DNA of 64,000 bases from Myxococcales bacterium (GCA_021787845.1 JAJYLH010000026.1:1-64000), one strand, 5' to 3'. Shown: positions 16,244 to 26,241, counted from the first letter of the stretch. The notes: generated from the letters alone by a model not told the origin. Made by a program: numbers and translations.

Positions 16244-19200
16244 TCAGGCGCGCGGCGTCGCCTCGTCCTCGTCTTCCTCGCTCGCGCGCTGGCCGTCGCG
16301 CAAGAGGTCGATCAGCTCGCGCACCGAGAGCTTTCCCGCGACGTCCGCCTCTTCCAGGATTCCCGCGACGAGCGCCCGCTTCTTCTCGTGCAGCCCCAGC
16401 ACCTTCTCCTCGATGGTGCCCTGCGCGACGAGCCGCACCACCGTCACCGCCCGCGTCTGGCCGATGCGGTGCGCGCGGTCCGCCGCCTGGTCCTCCACCG
16501 CCGGGTTCCACCACGGGTCGAGCAGGAACACCGTGTCCGCCGCGGTCAGGTTCAAGCCGGTGCCGCCCGCCTTGAGCGACACCAGGAACACCTTCGCCTC
16601 GCCGTTCTGGAACGCGGTCACGAGGCGCTCGCGCTCCTTCGCCGGCGTTTCGCCCGTCAAGACCAGGTGGGCGACGCCCCTCTTGTCGAGCTCCGCGGAG
16701 ATGAGCCGCACCAGCGTCGCGAACTGGCTGAAGACGAGCGCCGCGCGGCCTTCGTCGAGCAGCTCCTCCAGCTCGTCGAAGAGCACGGTGAGCTTCTCGC
16801 TCACCACCGGATGCGACGGCACGCAAAGGTGCGGGCAGCTCGCGATCTGCCGCAGGCGCGTGAGCTGCGCCAGCACCTCGAACCGCCCGCGCTGGTCGTC
16901 GATTTCGCCGGAGAGGCTCGCCACCGCCTCCCGCCGCGCCGCCTCGTACAGCGCCCGCTCCGCCTTCGGCAGCACCACGTCCCGCCGCACCTCCGTCCGC
17001 GGCGGCAGCTCGGTCAGCACTTGCGCTTTCGTCCGCCGGAGGATGAACGGCCTGACGAGCTGCGCGAGCGCGTGCCGCCGGGCCGCGTCGCCGCGCTTCT
17101 CGATCGGCGCGGCGTAGCTGCGCGCGAACTGCTCCCATGACGGGAACAGACCCGGCAGCACCGTCTGCATCAGGCTGTAGAGCTCGCCCAGATGGTTCTC
17201 GACCGGGGTGCCGGTCAGCGCAATCTTCCAGTCCGCCTGGAGTGACCGGACCGCTCGCGCGGTGTCCGTGTTCCAGTTCTTGATCGCCTGCGCTTCATCG
17301 AGAACCAGCGTCGTCCATTTCGTCGCCGCCAGCGCTTCCCGCTCGACCCGCAGGAGCCCGTAGCTCCCGACCACGACGTCGCCCGGACCGACGCGCGACA
17401 AGAGCGCCGACCGATTCGCCACCCGCAAGGAGAGCGCGTGCAGACCGGGGGCGAAACGCTCGAGCTCGCGCAGCCAGTTGAAGCCGACGCTGGTCGGCGC
17501 GAGGACGAACTGCGGTCCTTCGCCGGCGCGCGCAAGAAGCATCGCGATCGCCTGCACGGTCTTCCCGAGCCCCATGTCGTCCGCGAGGCAGCCGCCGCAA
17601 TCGAGCGCCGCGAGCCGACGCATCCAGGCGTAGCCTTCGAGCTGGTATTCGCGTAGCTCCGCGCGCAGGCCGGCGGGCACCGCGGCGTCGAGCGCCCGCG
17701 CCTCGCGTGCGCGGCGGGCGAGATCGGTCCAGGAGAGCGGAACCACCGCCTCGAAGTCGGCGAAGAGCGAATCCGCCTCGGCGAGCGCCCCCCTCGACAG
17801 CGTCAGCTCCTTGCCGGCGACGTGGGTCAGGTCGGCGAGCCGCGCCAGGCGCTCGTCGATGAGCTTCGCGACGTGCGCGAACCGCCCACGGCCGAGCGGC
17901 ACGTACTTGCGACCCTCCCGCCGCGCGAGGAGCAGATCGGCGAGCACGAGCTCGTCGCCGTCGACGTCGATTTCGCCGTCGAGGCCGAACCAATCGGCTT
18001 GCGCGCGGACCTCGACCCGGCGGGAGCGCACGTTCGAGACGAGCTGCAGCTTCGCGGCCGGCCATTCGACCTCGACCTGGTCGAGCTCCGGCGTCTCCAG
18101 CCGCGCCATCAGGTCGAGCAGCTCCTCGTCGCTCTGCAGGAGCGCTTCAAAGTCCTCGCCGGAGAGCGACAGGCCGAGCGCGCGCGAGAGAAGAGCGGCA
18201 GCGGTGCGCTCCGCCTCGGGCCGGCGGCGGCAGGTCGTCCGATGCTCCTCGACCAGCGCGGTCAACCTCGCGCCGCTCCCGGGAACGCAGAGCGGCCCGC
18301 CGGCGATGGGACGCAGGCGCAGCTTCACGGCAGCGCCGCCGGTCGCCACGGGCTCCAGCACCACCCGCACCCGCTCGTCCGCCGCCCGCTCCGTTCCGCG
18401 GAGCGAATCCGGCAGGTCGAGCGGCAGCAAGTGCTCGACCCGCGCCAGCCGATCGACCAGCGCCGCGCCGTGCGCCCGCGGCACGGACAACGGACCCAGC
18501 GCCAGGCGCGAGGCGAGCCGTTCTCCGTCGGGCGGCCAGCGGAAGACGTGGAGGGTCGCGTCCGGGCTCTCCCGCACGAAGCAGCCGCCCTCGTCTTCGA
18601 AGATGTGCGTGCCCTTCGGCAGCGGAATGCCGTCCGCCGTCAGGGCCACATGCACCTCGTCACCGCTCTCGGTCACCGTGAGCGCCAGGCTCGCTTCGCG
18701 GATTGCCAGCGGGCGATCGAGGCCGCCGAAGTAGACGTTCGGATGGCCGGCGAGCGCGAGCAGATCGGCGAGCTCGATGCCGTCACGGAAGTGGTCCGAC
18801 CACGCCGTCGACTGGGGCCCGGCGGTCCGCGCGACGTGATGCCAACCCTCCGACGGAAACCGGTGCGACAGCGACTGCGCGAGCCGCCGGTCGTGCTCGC
18901 AGGCGCTCTGAGCGAGCAGGTCCACGAAGTCGCGGGCGGAGGTCGGCCGCGCGCTGCTGAGCTTCCCGCTGCGAAGCGGCGCGCGATGCTTGAGCGAGAA
19001 CGAAAGCCGCCCCCAGTGGTCTTCGACGATCCAGACCAGCGACACGTCGCGCGGGAGCTCCCGGTGCTCCCGCTCGAGCAGCCGGTCGAGCTCCGCGAAC
19101 ACCCAGGCGTCCGGCACGTCGACCGCCGCGCGCCATGCCTTGGCCTGAGGCCCGTTCTTGCGCAGGTCGCTCTCGAGGAAGTTGGCGAGCAGCACCTGGT

Positions 19201-19468
19201 GCTCGCAGGGGCCGCACCGCGAGATGGGACAGGTGCAGGTGCCGGCGATGCGCCACCGCGCGTCGTGCTGCAGCGCAAGCGTCGCCCGGCAGCGCAGCGG
19301 CTCGACGAACTCGCAGGCGAAGTTCGGGAGCGGCTCGGTGGCGAAGACAGGCTCGGGAAGAAAGAGGCGCCGGGTCCGCGTCGCGCGCCGCACGCGATCG
19401 GGAACGCCCTCCAGCCACTCGGCCAGGAGGTCGGCGAGAAAGTCGTACCGCGGAACCGATGGGCTCAT
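16244..19468 (-). CDS. SNF2-family helicase with SWIM zinc finger
   Basis: This 1074-residue Swi2/Snf2 ATPase has a SWIM zinc-binding motif near the N-terminus (C78-x-C80 ... C88-x-H90), a long middle region, then the two helicase lobes. The Walker A segment DDMGLGKT is near residue 635, DEAQ near 722, and the C-terminal lobe has LVFSQFATL and DPWWNPAVEDQAADRAHRIG with the arginine finger. Such bacterial proteins translocate on double-stranded DNA and are linked to transcription recycling or repair; the exact role here is unknown. No methyltransferase or nuclease partner is adjacent, so a DISARM-type defence role is not supported. Confidence 0.93.
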   Translation of the reverse strand: MSPSVPRYDFLADLLAEWLEGVPDRVRRATRTRRLFLPEPVFATEPLPNFACEFVEPLRCRATLALQHDARWRIAGTCTCPISRCGPCEHQVLLANFLESDLRKNGPQAKAWRAAVDVPDAWVFAELDRLLEREHRELPRDVSLVWIVEDHWGRLSFSLKHRAPLRSGKLSSARPTSARDFVDLLAQSACEHDRRLAQSLSHRFPSEGWHHVARTAGPQSTAWSDHFRDGIELADLLALAGHPNVYFGGLDRPLAIREASLALTVTESGDEVHVALTADGIPLPKGTHIFEDEGGCFVRESPDATLHVFRWPPDGERLASRLALGPLSVPRAHGAALVDRLARVEHLLPLDLPDSLRGTERAADERVRVVLEPVATGGAAVKLRLRPIAGGPLCVPGSGARLTALVEEHRTTCRRRPEAERTAAALLSRALGLSLSGEDFEALLQSDEELLDLMARLETPELDQVEVEWPAAKLQLVSNVRSRRVEVRAQADWFGLDGEIDVDGDELVLADLLLARREGRKYVPLGRGRFAHVAKLIDERLARLADLTHVAGKELTLSRGALAEADSLFADFEAVVPLSWTDLARRAREARALDAAVPAGLRAELREYQLEGYAWMRRLAALDCGGCLADDMGLGKTVQAIAMLLARAGEGPQFVLAPTSVGFNWLRELERFAPGLHALSLRVANRSALLSRVGPGDVVVGSYGLLRVEREALAATKWTTLVLDEAQAIKNWNTDTARAVRSLQADWKIALTGTPVENHLGELYSLMQTVLPGLFPSWEQFARSYAAPIEKRGDAARRHALAQLVRPFILRRTKAQVLTELPPRTEVRRDVVLPKAERALYEAARREAVASLSGEIDDQRGRFEVLAQLTRLRQIASCPHLCVPSHPVVSEKLTVLFDELEELLDEGRAALVFSQFATLVRLISAELDKRGVAHLVLTGETPAKERERLVTAFQNGEAKVFLVSLKAGGTGLNLTAADTVFLLDPWWNPAVEDQAADRAHRIGQTRAVTVVRLVAQGTIEEKVLGLHEKKRALVAGILEEADVAGKLSVRELIDLLRDGQRASEEDEDEATPRA

Positions 19469-19595
19469 CTCGTCTCGCGCGCAAGATAACGCCCCCGCCG
19501 ATGACGCGGGCGCGAATCCGAACGCAGCGATTCGGGAGCCCTGCCGCTCACCGATGGGGCGAACGCTCGCGTCGGGACCGGCGGTCGAGAGCGGC

Positions 19596-20993
19596 TCAGG
19601 GCGTGCAGACGCTCTGGGGAGACATCGAGCAGCACACCGGCGCGGTCACCTGGCACATGCCGGTCAGCGGCTTGCCCGCGAGGCGGTCGCGCACCCATTG
19701 GAGCTGTTCCGGCAGCGACCACGACGCGCCTTCCGAGTGCCCGGCGCCCTCGCATTCCAGGTAGTGCAGCTTGTAGCCCATCGAGCAGAGGTTCGTGAAC
19801 TCCGACCGCATCGGCGCGGTGATCACCAGGTCGTCCTTCTGCGAATAGACCATGTACGTGGGGGTGAAGCGCTTGGGCTTGACGGAGGAGAACCGGAGCG
19901 AGTTCTCGTCGAGGTAGCAGCTCCACGGCGCCAGGTCGTCGCCGGCCTGCACCTTGTCGATGAACGACTGGAGGTACACGGTCGACGGCTTCTGCTCGTC
20001 CGGGTGGTCGCCGATCGCGGAGTAGGCCTGGGCGGTGTCGCAAGTATCCTCGGGATAGATCTGCGCCTCGATGGTGGACGCGAAGTGGTAGGGCGCGTCG
20101 TCGGTGAGCACGTCGTCGAGGTTCGCCGGCGCGCCGTACCAGTCGTGCCAGGTGTCCATCACCGCCGCGAACGACTCGGTCGGCGGGCCCCACTGGGAGA
20201 CCGCGGCCTGCGCCAGCGGCTTGAGCACGGTCGGCGCCACCAGCGCGACCACCCCCGGCACCTGGAACTCCGGCGCGTAGTAGGGGCCGTAGAGCTCGGT
20301 GAACATCGCCGCGTGGCCGCCCTGGGAGCCGCCCCAGATGACCACCTGGTCGCTGGCGGTGGTCCCGAGCTCGAGCTGCTTCAAGAGCTCGAGCCCCGCG
20401 CGCACCGCGTCCCAGGAGCCGAGCGCGACCTGCTCCCCGACGAGGTAGCCGTGCTTGACGGTCGAGGGCGCGCCCTCGCCGTTCATGCCGATGTAGTCGG
20501 GCAGCACCGCGACGAACCCCAGCGAGGCGAGCAGCGCCGCTCCCGCCGACTGGCCGAGGTCGCGGCTGGGCGCACAGGGATCGGAGAAGCCGGTGGTGCC
20601 GTGGAGGAACACGGTGACCGGCAGCGGCGTCGTCGGCACCTCGGGACCGTAAGGGACCCCCAGGAGCGCTGTCGCTTCCACCTTCTGCCCGCGGTCCTGG
20701 GTCGTGTAGCGGAAGCGGAAGACGCGCGTGCCGTACTCGATCAGCTCCGAGGCGCCGGGGTAGCTCGTGTCCTGCGCGATGAGGCTGCGCACCGCGTCGG
20801 CGGTGAGCTGGAGCTCCGGGATCTCGTCGGAGTGCACGACCTGGCCCAGGGTCGCCGGGTCGAGGAGGTGGTACGGCTTCATCCCGCAGCGGGCGACGGG
20901 GATGGTCTGCCACAGCGGCGTCGAGTGCTGCGGGGAGCCGCAACCGGCGGCGAGCGCGAGGGAGAGCGCGAAGGGGAGGGTGAGGCGCCTCAT
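19596..20993 (-). CDS. Secreted alpha/beta-hydrolase of the secretory-lipase type, lipoprotein
   Basis: This 465-residue protein has a lipoprotein signal (LAAGC). The alpha/beta-hydrolase part has TVFLHGTTGF (oxyanion region), the nucleophile elbow WGGSQGG and a late Asp and His (SQKDDLVI and GAGHSEG), giving a complete triad. The layout, with a large cap insert between nucleophile and Asp, resembles the secretory lipase family known from Candida and found in some bacteria. Several Cys in the last 25 residues could make disulfides. Substrate is not predictable beyond an ester. Confidence 0.82.
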   Translation of the reverse strand: MRRLTLPFALSLALAAGCGSPQHSTPLWQTIPVARCGMKPYHLLDPATLGQVVHSDEIPELQLTADAVRSLIAQDTSYPGASELIEYGTRVFRFRYTTQDRGQKVEATALLGVPYGPEVPTTPLPVTVFLHGTTGFSDPCAPSRDLGQSAGAALLASLGFVAVLPDYIGMNGEGAPSTVKHGYLVGEQVALGSWDAVRAGLELLKQLELGTTASDQVVIWGGSQGGHAAMFTELYGPYYAPEFQVPGVVALVAPTVLKPLAQAAVSQWGPPTESFAAVMDTWHDWYGAPANLDDVLTDDAPYHFASTIEAQIYPEDTCDTAQAYSAIGDHPDEQKPSTVYLQSFIDKVQAGDDLAPWSCYLDENSLRFSSVKPKRFTPTYMVYSQKDDLVITAPMRSEFTNLCSMGYKLHYLECEGAGHSEGASWSLPEQLQWVRDRLAGKPLTGMCQVTAPVCCSMSPQSVCTP

Positions 20994-21160
20994 CGTCCGC
21001 GTGTATCACGCCTGTCCGGGTGGGCGCGACGGCTCCGCGAGGGGCCCGTGGACGCCCGTTTCAGCGCCTGGCGGCGCGGCTCCAAAATTTGTCGCGGTGC
21101 GACTATGCTCCGCCCGCCTCGGGCCGCTTTTTCCTGGCCCCGAGATAGGAGAGCGAAGCC

Positions 21161-22324
21161 ATGCGTGAGATCGCCATCGTCGCCGGAGCTCGGACACCTT
21201 TTGGACGCGCGGTCAAGGGATCGCTCAAGGACACGCGGCCGGACACGCTCGCCGTGCACGCGGTGCGGAAGACGCTGGAGAAGGTGCCGGGCGTCAAGCC
21301 CGAGGAGCTGGAAGACCTGATCCTCGGCTGCGCGATTCCGGAAGGGCCGCAGGGGCTGAACATCGGCCGCCTCGTCGGGTTCCTCTCCGGCCTGCCGGTC
21401 GAGATGCCGGCGATGACCGTCAACCGCTTCTGCTCCAGCGCCCTGCAGGCCATCGACATCGCGGCCGGGCGCATCGCCCTCGGCGAAATCGACATCGCCC
21501 TCGCCGGCGGCGTCGAGAGCATGTCGCAGGTGCCGATGACCGGCGGCAAGATCAGCATCCATCCGAAGCTCGCGGCGGAGTTCCCGGAGGCGTTCTCGCC
21601 GATGGGCGTCACCGCGGAGAAGGTGGCGAAGCGCTTCGAGGTCTCGCGCGCCGAGCAGGACGAGCTCGCGTTCCGCAGCCACCAGACCGCGGCCGCCGCC
21701 TGGAAGGCGAACAAGTTCGTCGACGAGGTCGCGCCGATCACCACCACGGTGATCGAGGACGGCGTCGAGCGCGAGGTGACGGTGAGCGAGGACGAGTGCG
21801 TCCGCGCGGACACCACGGTGGAGAAGCTCGCGGCGTTGAAGCCGTCCTTCGACCCGACGGGGTCGGTCACCGCCGGCAACTCCTCGCCGCTGACCGACGG
21901 CGCTGCGGTGGTGCTCGTGATGGCGCGCGAGGTGGCGGAGAAGAAGGGCCTGAAGCCGCTCGGCTACCTGCGCTTCTTCACCGTCGCCGGCGTGCCCCCG
22001 GACGTCATGGGCATCGGCCCGATTCCGGCCATCCGCAAGCTCTTCCAGAAGACCGGCAAGAGCGTCCGCGACATCGACCTCTTCGAGGTCAACGAGGCGT
22101 TCGGCGCGCAGGCCGCCTACTGCCAGCGGGTGCTGGAGATCCCGACCGAGAAGCTCAACGTCAACGGCGGCGCCATCGCCATCGGACACCCGCTCGGCGC
22201 GACCGGCGCCCGGCAGGCGCTGCAGATTCTGCTCGAGCTCGGACGGCGAAAGGCGCGTTACGGCGTCGCCTCGATGTGCGTCGGCGGCGGCATGGGCGCG
22301 GCGGCGCTCTTCGAGCGGGCGTGA
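21161..22324 (+). CDS. Acetyl-CoA C-acyltransferase (thiolase)
   Basis: This 387-residue thiolase has all three catalytic positions: nucleophile Cys91 in NRFCSSAL, His343 in GHPLGATGAR and Cys373 in MCVGGGMG. The opening IAIVAGARTPFG is typical. A good GGAGAG ribosome-binding site precedes the ATG. It may act in fatty-acid beta-oxidation (FadA-like) or acetoacetyl-CoA formation; no FadB neighbour settles this. The fatty-acyl-CoA-reductase-like gene 850 bases downstream hints at lipid metabolism. Confidence 0.93.
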   Translation: MREIAIVAGARTPFGRAVKGSLKDTRPDTLAVHAVRKTLEKVPGVKPEELEDLILGCAIPEGPQGLNIGRLVGFLSGLPVEMPAMTVNRFCSSALQAIDIAAGRIALGEIDIALAGGVESMSQVPMTGGKISIHPKLAAEFPEAFSPMGVTAEKVAKRFEVSRAEQDELAFRSHQTAAAAWKANKFVDEVAPITTTVIEDGVEREVTVSEDECVRADTTVEKLAALKPSFDPTGSVTAGNSSPLTDGAAVVLVMAREVAEKKGLKPLGYLRFFTVAGVPPDVMGIGPIPAIRKLFQKTGKSVRDIDLFEVNEAFGAQAAYCQRVLEIPTEKLNVNGGAIAIGHPLGATGARQALQILLELGRRKARYGVASMCVGGGMGAAALFERA

Positions 22325-22389
22325 CAGTGCCCCGCGCAGCTTAGCTGCTGGAAACAGTTGATTTGAGCATGTTCGGGCGCTTTCTCGTT

Positions 22390-22470
22390 CCCGCTCATCC
22401 TGAGCACGGTCGAAGGACGGGCGGGAACGTCCTAGGCCGCTCGCCCTTCGACTGCGCTCAGGGTGAGCGG
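22390..22470. repeat. Palindromic element (CCTGAGCGCAGTCGAAGG family), full copy
   Basis: CCGCTCATCCTGAGCACGGTC is answered by CGACTGCGCTCAGGGTGAGCGG, with GAAGGACGGGCG and CGCCCTTCG inside. This type of palindrome is widespread in bacterial genomes. A half copy is at 11177-11208. Confidence 0.9.
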
Positions 22471-22553
22471 TCCAGGTCCCGACTTGTCAAGGTTATTCTG
22501 TTCCGGACGCTTGCCGTGGCTGCGTGTGAGCGCACCGGTTCGGCGGAGCCGAC

Positions 22554-23144
22554 TTGAAGCTCTACGGCCTCACGGGAGGGATAGCGTCGGGCAAGAGCAC
22601 TGTCGCTCGGTTCCTCCGCGAGCTGGGCGCGACGGTGATCGACGCTGACCAACTCGCGCGGGAGGTGGTCGAGCCGGGGGAGCCGGCGTACCAGGAGATC
22701 CGCGCCCGGTGGCCGGAGGTCATCGGCGACGACGGCGCGCTCGACCGGGCGAAGCTCGGCGCCATCGTCTTTTCCGACCCCGCCGCGCGCGCCCAGCTCA
22801 ACGCCATCACCCACCCGCGCATCGGGGAGAGAAGCGCTGCCCTGGTAGAGGAGGCCAGCCGCCGGGGCGAACCGCTCGCGTTCTACGAGGCGGCGCTCCT
22901 GGTCGAGAACGGCCTCGCCGGCGCCTTCGACGGGCTCGTCGTGGTGACCGTTTCCGAAGAGACACAGCTCGCGCGGTTGATGGCGCGCGATCGATCGACC
23001 GAATCCGCCGCCCGCGCCCGCATCGCGGCGCAGCTCCCGCTCTCGGCGAAAACGGCCCGCGCGACGGACATCATCGACAACTCGGGCTCCGAGCGCGAGA
23101 CTCGCGCCGCCATCGAAGCGCTCTACCGGAGGCTCGTCGCCTAG
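22554..23144 (+). CDS. coaE: Dephospho-CoA kinase
   Basis: This 196-residue kinase performs the last step of coenzyme A synthesis. The P-loop GGIASGKST is at residues 8-16; the CoA-binding stretch DADQLAREVV and the lid RARIAAQ follow in the usual order. The start is a TTG with GGAG six bases upstream; no ATG fits the conserved N-terminus. Length is normal for the family. Confidence 0.95.
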   Translation: MKLYGLTGGIASGKSTVARFLRELGATVIDADQLAREVVEPGEPAYQEIRARWPEVIGDDGALDRAKLGAIVFSDPAARAQLNAITHPRIGERSAALVEEASRRGEPLAFYEAALLVENGLAGAFDGLVVVTVSEETQLARLMARDRSTESAARARIAAQLPLSAKTARATDIIDNSGSERETRAAIEALYRRLVA

Positions 23145-23175
23145 GGCGCGCTGAGACAAAGGGCAGAGGCGAGCC

Positions 23176-24294
23176 ATGGCCGAGAGCACCTACTTCGTCA
23201 CCGGCTATCCGGGTTTCATCGGCAAGCGCCTGGTGCGCGCGCTCTACGAGCGGCGAGCGGGCTCGAAGCTGTACATGCTCGTGCAGCAGAAGTTCGAGTC
23301 GCAGGCGCGCGAGGAGATCGCCCGCTTCGTGTCGGGCGACTCCGGGCGCATCACCATCCTCACCGGCGACGTGGTCGACATGCACCTCGGCCTCTCCAGC
23401 GCGGAATACCGGACCCTGACCGAGACCGTCACCGACATCTTCCACCTCGCGGCCATCTACTACCTCGGCGTCGACAAGCGCTCGATGCGGCAGGTCAACG
23501 TGGACGGCACCGCGAACGTGCTCGAGCTCGCGGCCGACTGCCAGACGCTCCGGCGTTTCAACCACATGTCGACTTCGATCGTCAGCGGCTCCCGGCTGGG
23601 GGTGATCGCCGAGGACGAGCTGGACGAGGGGCAGAAGTTCCGCTCGCCTTACGAGGAGTCGAAGTTCCAGGCGGAGGTCCTGGTCGAGAAGGCGAAGGCG
23701 ACGCTGCCGGTCAGCATCTACCGGCCGGGGATCGTGGTCGGGGACTCCAAGACCGGCGAGATCGACCGCTTCGACGGCCCCTACTACCTGGCGATTCTCC
23801 TGGTGATGAGCCCGGTGGCGGTTCCGCTGCCGCTACCCGGAAGCGCCGTCGCACCCTTGAACGTGGTGCCGGTCGACTACGTGGTCGACGCGATGATCCA
23901 CCTCGCCCACGACCCGCGCGGCGTCGGGAAGACCTTCCACCTGGTCGACCCGAACCCGATGGCCGCCCGCCGCGTCTACCAGACCATCGCCGAGCACGCG
24001 GGCAAGAAGCTGCCGCCCATCCGCCTGTCGTACAAGCTTGCCGACAAGCTCCTGCAGATTCCGGTGCTCGAGCGGCTGGTGCGGGAGGAGCGCGCCGCGG
24101 TCACCAGCGTCAATCACCTCGCGATCTACAGCTCTTGCAACACCCTCGAGCTCCTCGACGGCACCGGCATCCGGTGCCCGCAGCTCACGAGCTACATCGA
24201 ACGGCTGACCGATTACGTGCGCCAGTACTACTCGCGCAAGCGCGAAGGCGCCGACGAACCGGTCGAGGATCCGCTGGGCGAGTCGGCGGGGTGA
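23176..24294 (+). CDS. Fatty-acyl-CoA-reductase-like SDR protein
   Basis: This 372-residue extended short-chain dehydrogenase has the dinucleotide motif TGYPGFIG at residues 9-16, the FHLAAIYYL segment and the active-site pair in YEESKFQAE. It belongs to the NAD-binding_4 (male-sterility/thioester reductase) branch that reduces acyl-CoA or acyl-carrier thioesters. The C-terminal part after about residue 300 is a short helical region and not the full FAR_C domain, so whether it makes aldehyde or alcohol is open. It follows coaE by 31 bases and may be cotranscribed. Confidence 0.82.
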   Translation: MAESTYFVTGYPGFIGKRLVRALYERRAGSKLYMLVQQKFESQAREEIARFVSGDSGRITILTGDVVDMHLGLSSAEYRTLTETVTDIFHLAAIYYLGVDKRSMRQVNVDGTANVLELAADCQTLRRFNHMSTSIVSGSRLGVIAEDELDEGQKFRSPYEESKFQAEVLVEKAKATLPVSIYRPGIVVGDSKTGEIDRFDGPYYLAILLVMSPVAVPLPLPGSAVAPLNVVPVDYVVDAMIHLAHDPRGVGKTFHLVDPNPMAARRVYQTIAEHAGKKLPPIRLSYKLADKLLQIPVLERLVREERAAVTSVNHLAIYSSCNTLELLDGTGIRCPQLTSYIERLTDYVRQYYSRKREGADEPVEDPLGESAG

Positions 24295-24348
24295 CGGGCG
24301 CGCGAGGCTCTGCTGAGCCGGCCGGTTGGTGAAGAGTCCGGCGGCGCT

Positions 24349-24771
24349 TCAGCTTGGCAGGGTCCTGCGCGCCTGCGGCGAAAGCAAGAGCCGCTCTCGC
24401 ATCGCCGTCGCGAGGTCGCCGACCTGCTGCATGTCGTGGGTGATCCGCGCGGTGTCGACGACGGGCTTCTTGCACTCCTCGAGGGAGCGTTCGACGAGGC
24501 CGCGGGCGACCGTTCCGATGGGCCGGGCGTCGTCGGGCAGGTTCGCGGCGAGCTCGTCGATTTCCACGAGCAGCCCGGCCAGGGTGGAAATCTCGGTCTC
24601 GAGGAGCTTCCCGTCGGGGTTGGGCACCGCATGGGGGTCGAGACCGGTGCCGGCCTGTTCGCGGGCGCGCGCGCGGGCGACGAGCACGCGCAACGGCCGG
24701 ATCGATCGCTCACGCGCCATCCGCGCCGCCAGGCGGCTGGTCGCCCGCAACAACACGAACAGCCGGCTCAT
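24349..24771 (-). CDS. Hypothetical helical protein
   Basis: A 140-residue protein with an excellent GGAGGAG ribosome-binding site seven bases from the ATG. The N-terminal part is basic and Arg-rich; the rest is predicted helical (heptad-like leucines around residues 55-115). No signal peptide, membrane segment or known motif. It converges with the SDR gene. I do not recognise a family. Confidence 0.65.
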   Translation of the reverse strand: MSRLFVLLRATSRLAARMARERSIRPLRVLVARARAREQAGTGLDPHAVPNPDGKLLETEISTLAGLLVEIDELAANLPDDARPIGTVARGLVERSLEECKKPVVDTARITHDMQQVGDLATAMRERLLLSPQARRTLPS

Positions 24772-24937
24772 CGCTCCTCCGCGAAACATCTTAGCACCGG
24801 CCGCATCGAGCCTCGGGTGACGCCAGGCGTCACGCCGCCGGTGGCGGTCGCCAGAGCGGGCGGATGGGCGGCCAGGCGAACGCGGGTGGCGGATGGCGCC
24901 AGGCCGGCCACAGCTTGCGCTGGAGGAGGGGCCACCG

Positions 24938-25366
24938 ATGACGCCGTGGACCGAGCGGGTCGCGATGGGCGGGGAGACGAGCCGCCGCGTCGAGGAGCAG
25001 ATGCGGGAGAAGGTGTCCCATACCGCTGCCGGTGGGCAGGCTGCCATCGACCAGCGCCTGGCCGAGCTGGCCGACGAGTGGGACATCGAGCGCGCCCTCG
25101 TGAGCTGGGCGCCGATTCCGATTTCCGTCGGCCTCGCCCTCGGCGCCTTCGTCCACCGGCGCTGGCTCGTCGTGCCGGCGGTGATCACCGGGTTCCTCGC
25201 GGCGCACGCGGTGCTCGGCTGGTCCCCTCCTGTCTTCCTGCTGCGGCGCCTCGGGGTTCGTACCCGCGACGAGATCAACCAGGAGCGCTACGCGCTGAAG
25301 GCGCTGCGGGGCGACTTCCACGCCGCCGAGGGCGTCGACACCGCGCTCGCCGACGTGATGCAGTGA
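24938..25366 (+). CDS. DUF2892-type small membrane protein
   Basis: This 142-residue protein starts at an ATG 7 bases after GGAGGAGGG. Its helical N-terminus ends in IDQRLAELADEWDIERAL, followed by two hydrophobic segments (about residues 73-112) and a conserved tail RRLGVRTRDEINQERYALKA. This matches YgaP-like/DUF2892 proteins as I know them; function undefined. It is divergently arranged with the minus-strand gene at 24349-24771. Confidence 0.75.
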   Translation: MTPWTERVAMGGETSRRVEEQMREKVSHTAAGGQAAIDQRLAELADEWDIERALVSWAPIPISVGLALGAFVHRRWLVVPAVITGFLAAHAVLGWSPPVFLLRRLGVRTRDEINQERYALKALRGDFHAAEGVDTALADVMQ

Positions 25367-25369
25367 GAG

Positions 25370-25427
25370 GTCCGATCGGACCGATCCGACCGATCCGACC
25401 GATCGGTCTTACCGGTCTCGATCGGTC
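25370..25427. repeat. CCGATCGGW array
   Basis: About five to six 9-bp units (TCCGATCGG, ACCGATCCG repeated, ACCGATCGG), then a degenerate end, sit between convergent genes. Confidence 0.88.
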
Positions 25428-25446
25428 GCTCTGCCCGCGTCGACCC

Positions 25447-26241
25447 TCAACCGAGCGGCAGGAACGGGCTCGCGCCCTGGTACATCGGCTGGCCGGCGCC
25501 GAGGTGCCAGGCGACCACCCGCCGCAGCAGGACCATCACCTGGGCTTCTCCCGCCGGAAATTCGGGGGGCCCCGAGGGGACGACCTCGTAGGCGACGTAC
25601 GGCAGCCGGCACGCCTCGACGCTCTCCCGCAGCGCGCGGTCGGCGCCGTCCGGCGGTCCATGCGCGTGGTCGCCCGCGCGGCTCGAAACTTCCACCCACA
25701 GGAGGTGCGGGTCGAGCGCCGCGAAGCCCGCCGGGTCGACGTGCGCGCGCGACAGGTCGACGCAGAGGCCGTGCCCCTCGGCGACGCTACCCATCCGCCC
25801 GAGCACCCGCGCGAGCCGGTCGGGAGAGCTGCCGGGGAGCGTGTCGTTCTCGAGGGCGAGCCTGAGGCCCCGTTCGTCTGCCTCACCGAGCAGCCGGCCC
25901 AACCCGTCGCCGGCGACGCCGCGCGCGTGCGTCACCACGGCGACCGGGTGGAAGAGCTCCGTCAGGTCGAGCGCCCGCCGCAGGAGGTCCAGCGCGTCCT
26001 GGCGGAAGAGCCGGTCCGGGTCGTCGACGTCCAGGAGCCCTGCCGGCCCCCGAACCGGCAGGTGGACGCTGGGGACGCGCAGGCCGAGCGCCTCGAGCCT
26101 GGGCACGAGCCCCCGGACTTCGGCGGGCGCGAAACCGTCCAGCCACAGCTCGAAATCGAAGAGCCTGAGCCGCCGCGCGATCGCCAGATCGCCGCCCGTC
26201 GGCACGCGCCCGAAGACGCGGGTAGAGAGCACCGGGACCAT
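25447..26241 (-). CDS. Xylose-isomerase-like TIM-barrel protein
   Basis: This 264-residue protein has the AP2-endonuclease-2/sugar-phosphate isomerase-epimerase plan. Strand ends carry likely metal ligands: a His in VPSVHLPV, a Glu in LRLALENDT, an Asp-His pair region in GLCVDLSRAHVDP and a Glu in VEVSSRAGDHAHGP. The start is the ATG at 26241, the first before the barrel. It is divergent from the cystathionine beta-synthase gene. Substrate unknown. Confidence 0.75.
   Translation of the reverse strand: MVPVLSTRVFGRVPTGGDLAIARRLRLFDFELWLDGFAPAEVRGLVPRLEALGLRVPSVHLPVRGPAGLLDVDDPDRLFRQDALDLLRRALDLTELFHPVAVVTHARGVAGDGLGRLLGEADERGLRLALENDTLPGSSPDRLARVLGRMGSVAEGHGLCVDLSRAHVDPAGFAALDPHLLWVEVSSRAGDHAHGPPDGADRALRESVEACRLPYVAYEVVPSGPPEFPAGEAQVMVLLRRVVAWHLGAGQPMYQGASPFLPLG

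Noticed and set aside
16244-19468. SNF2 helicase as part of a defence system
   Set aside because: No adjacent methyltransferase, phospholipase-D nuclease or DUF1998-type gene; neighbours are gcvT and a lipase.
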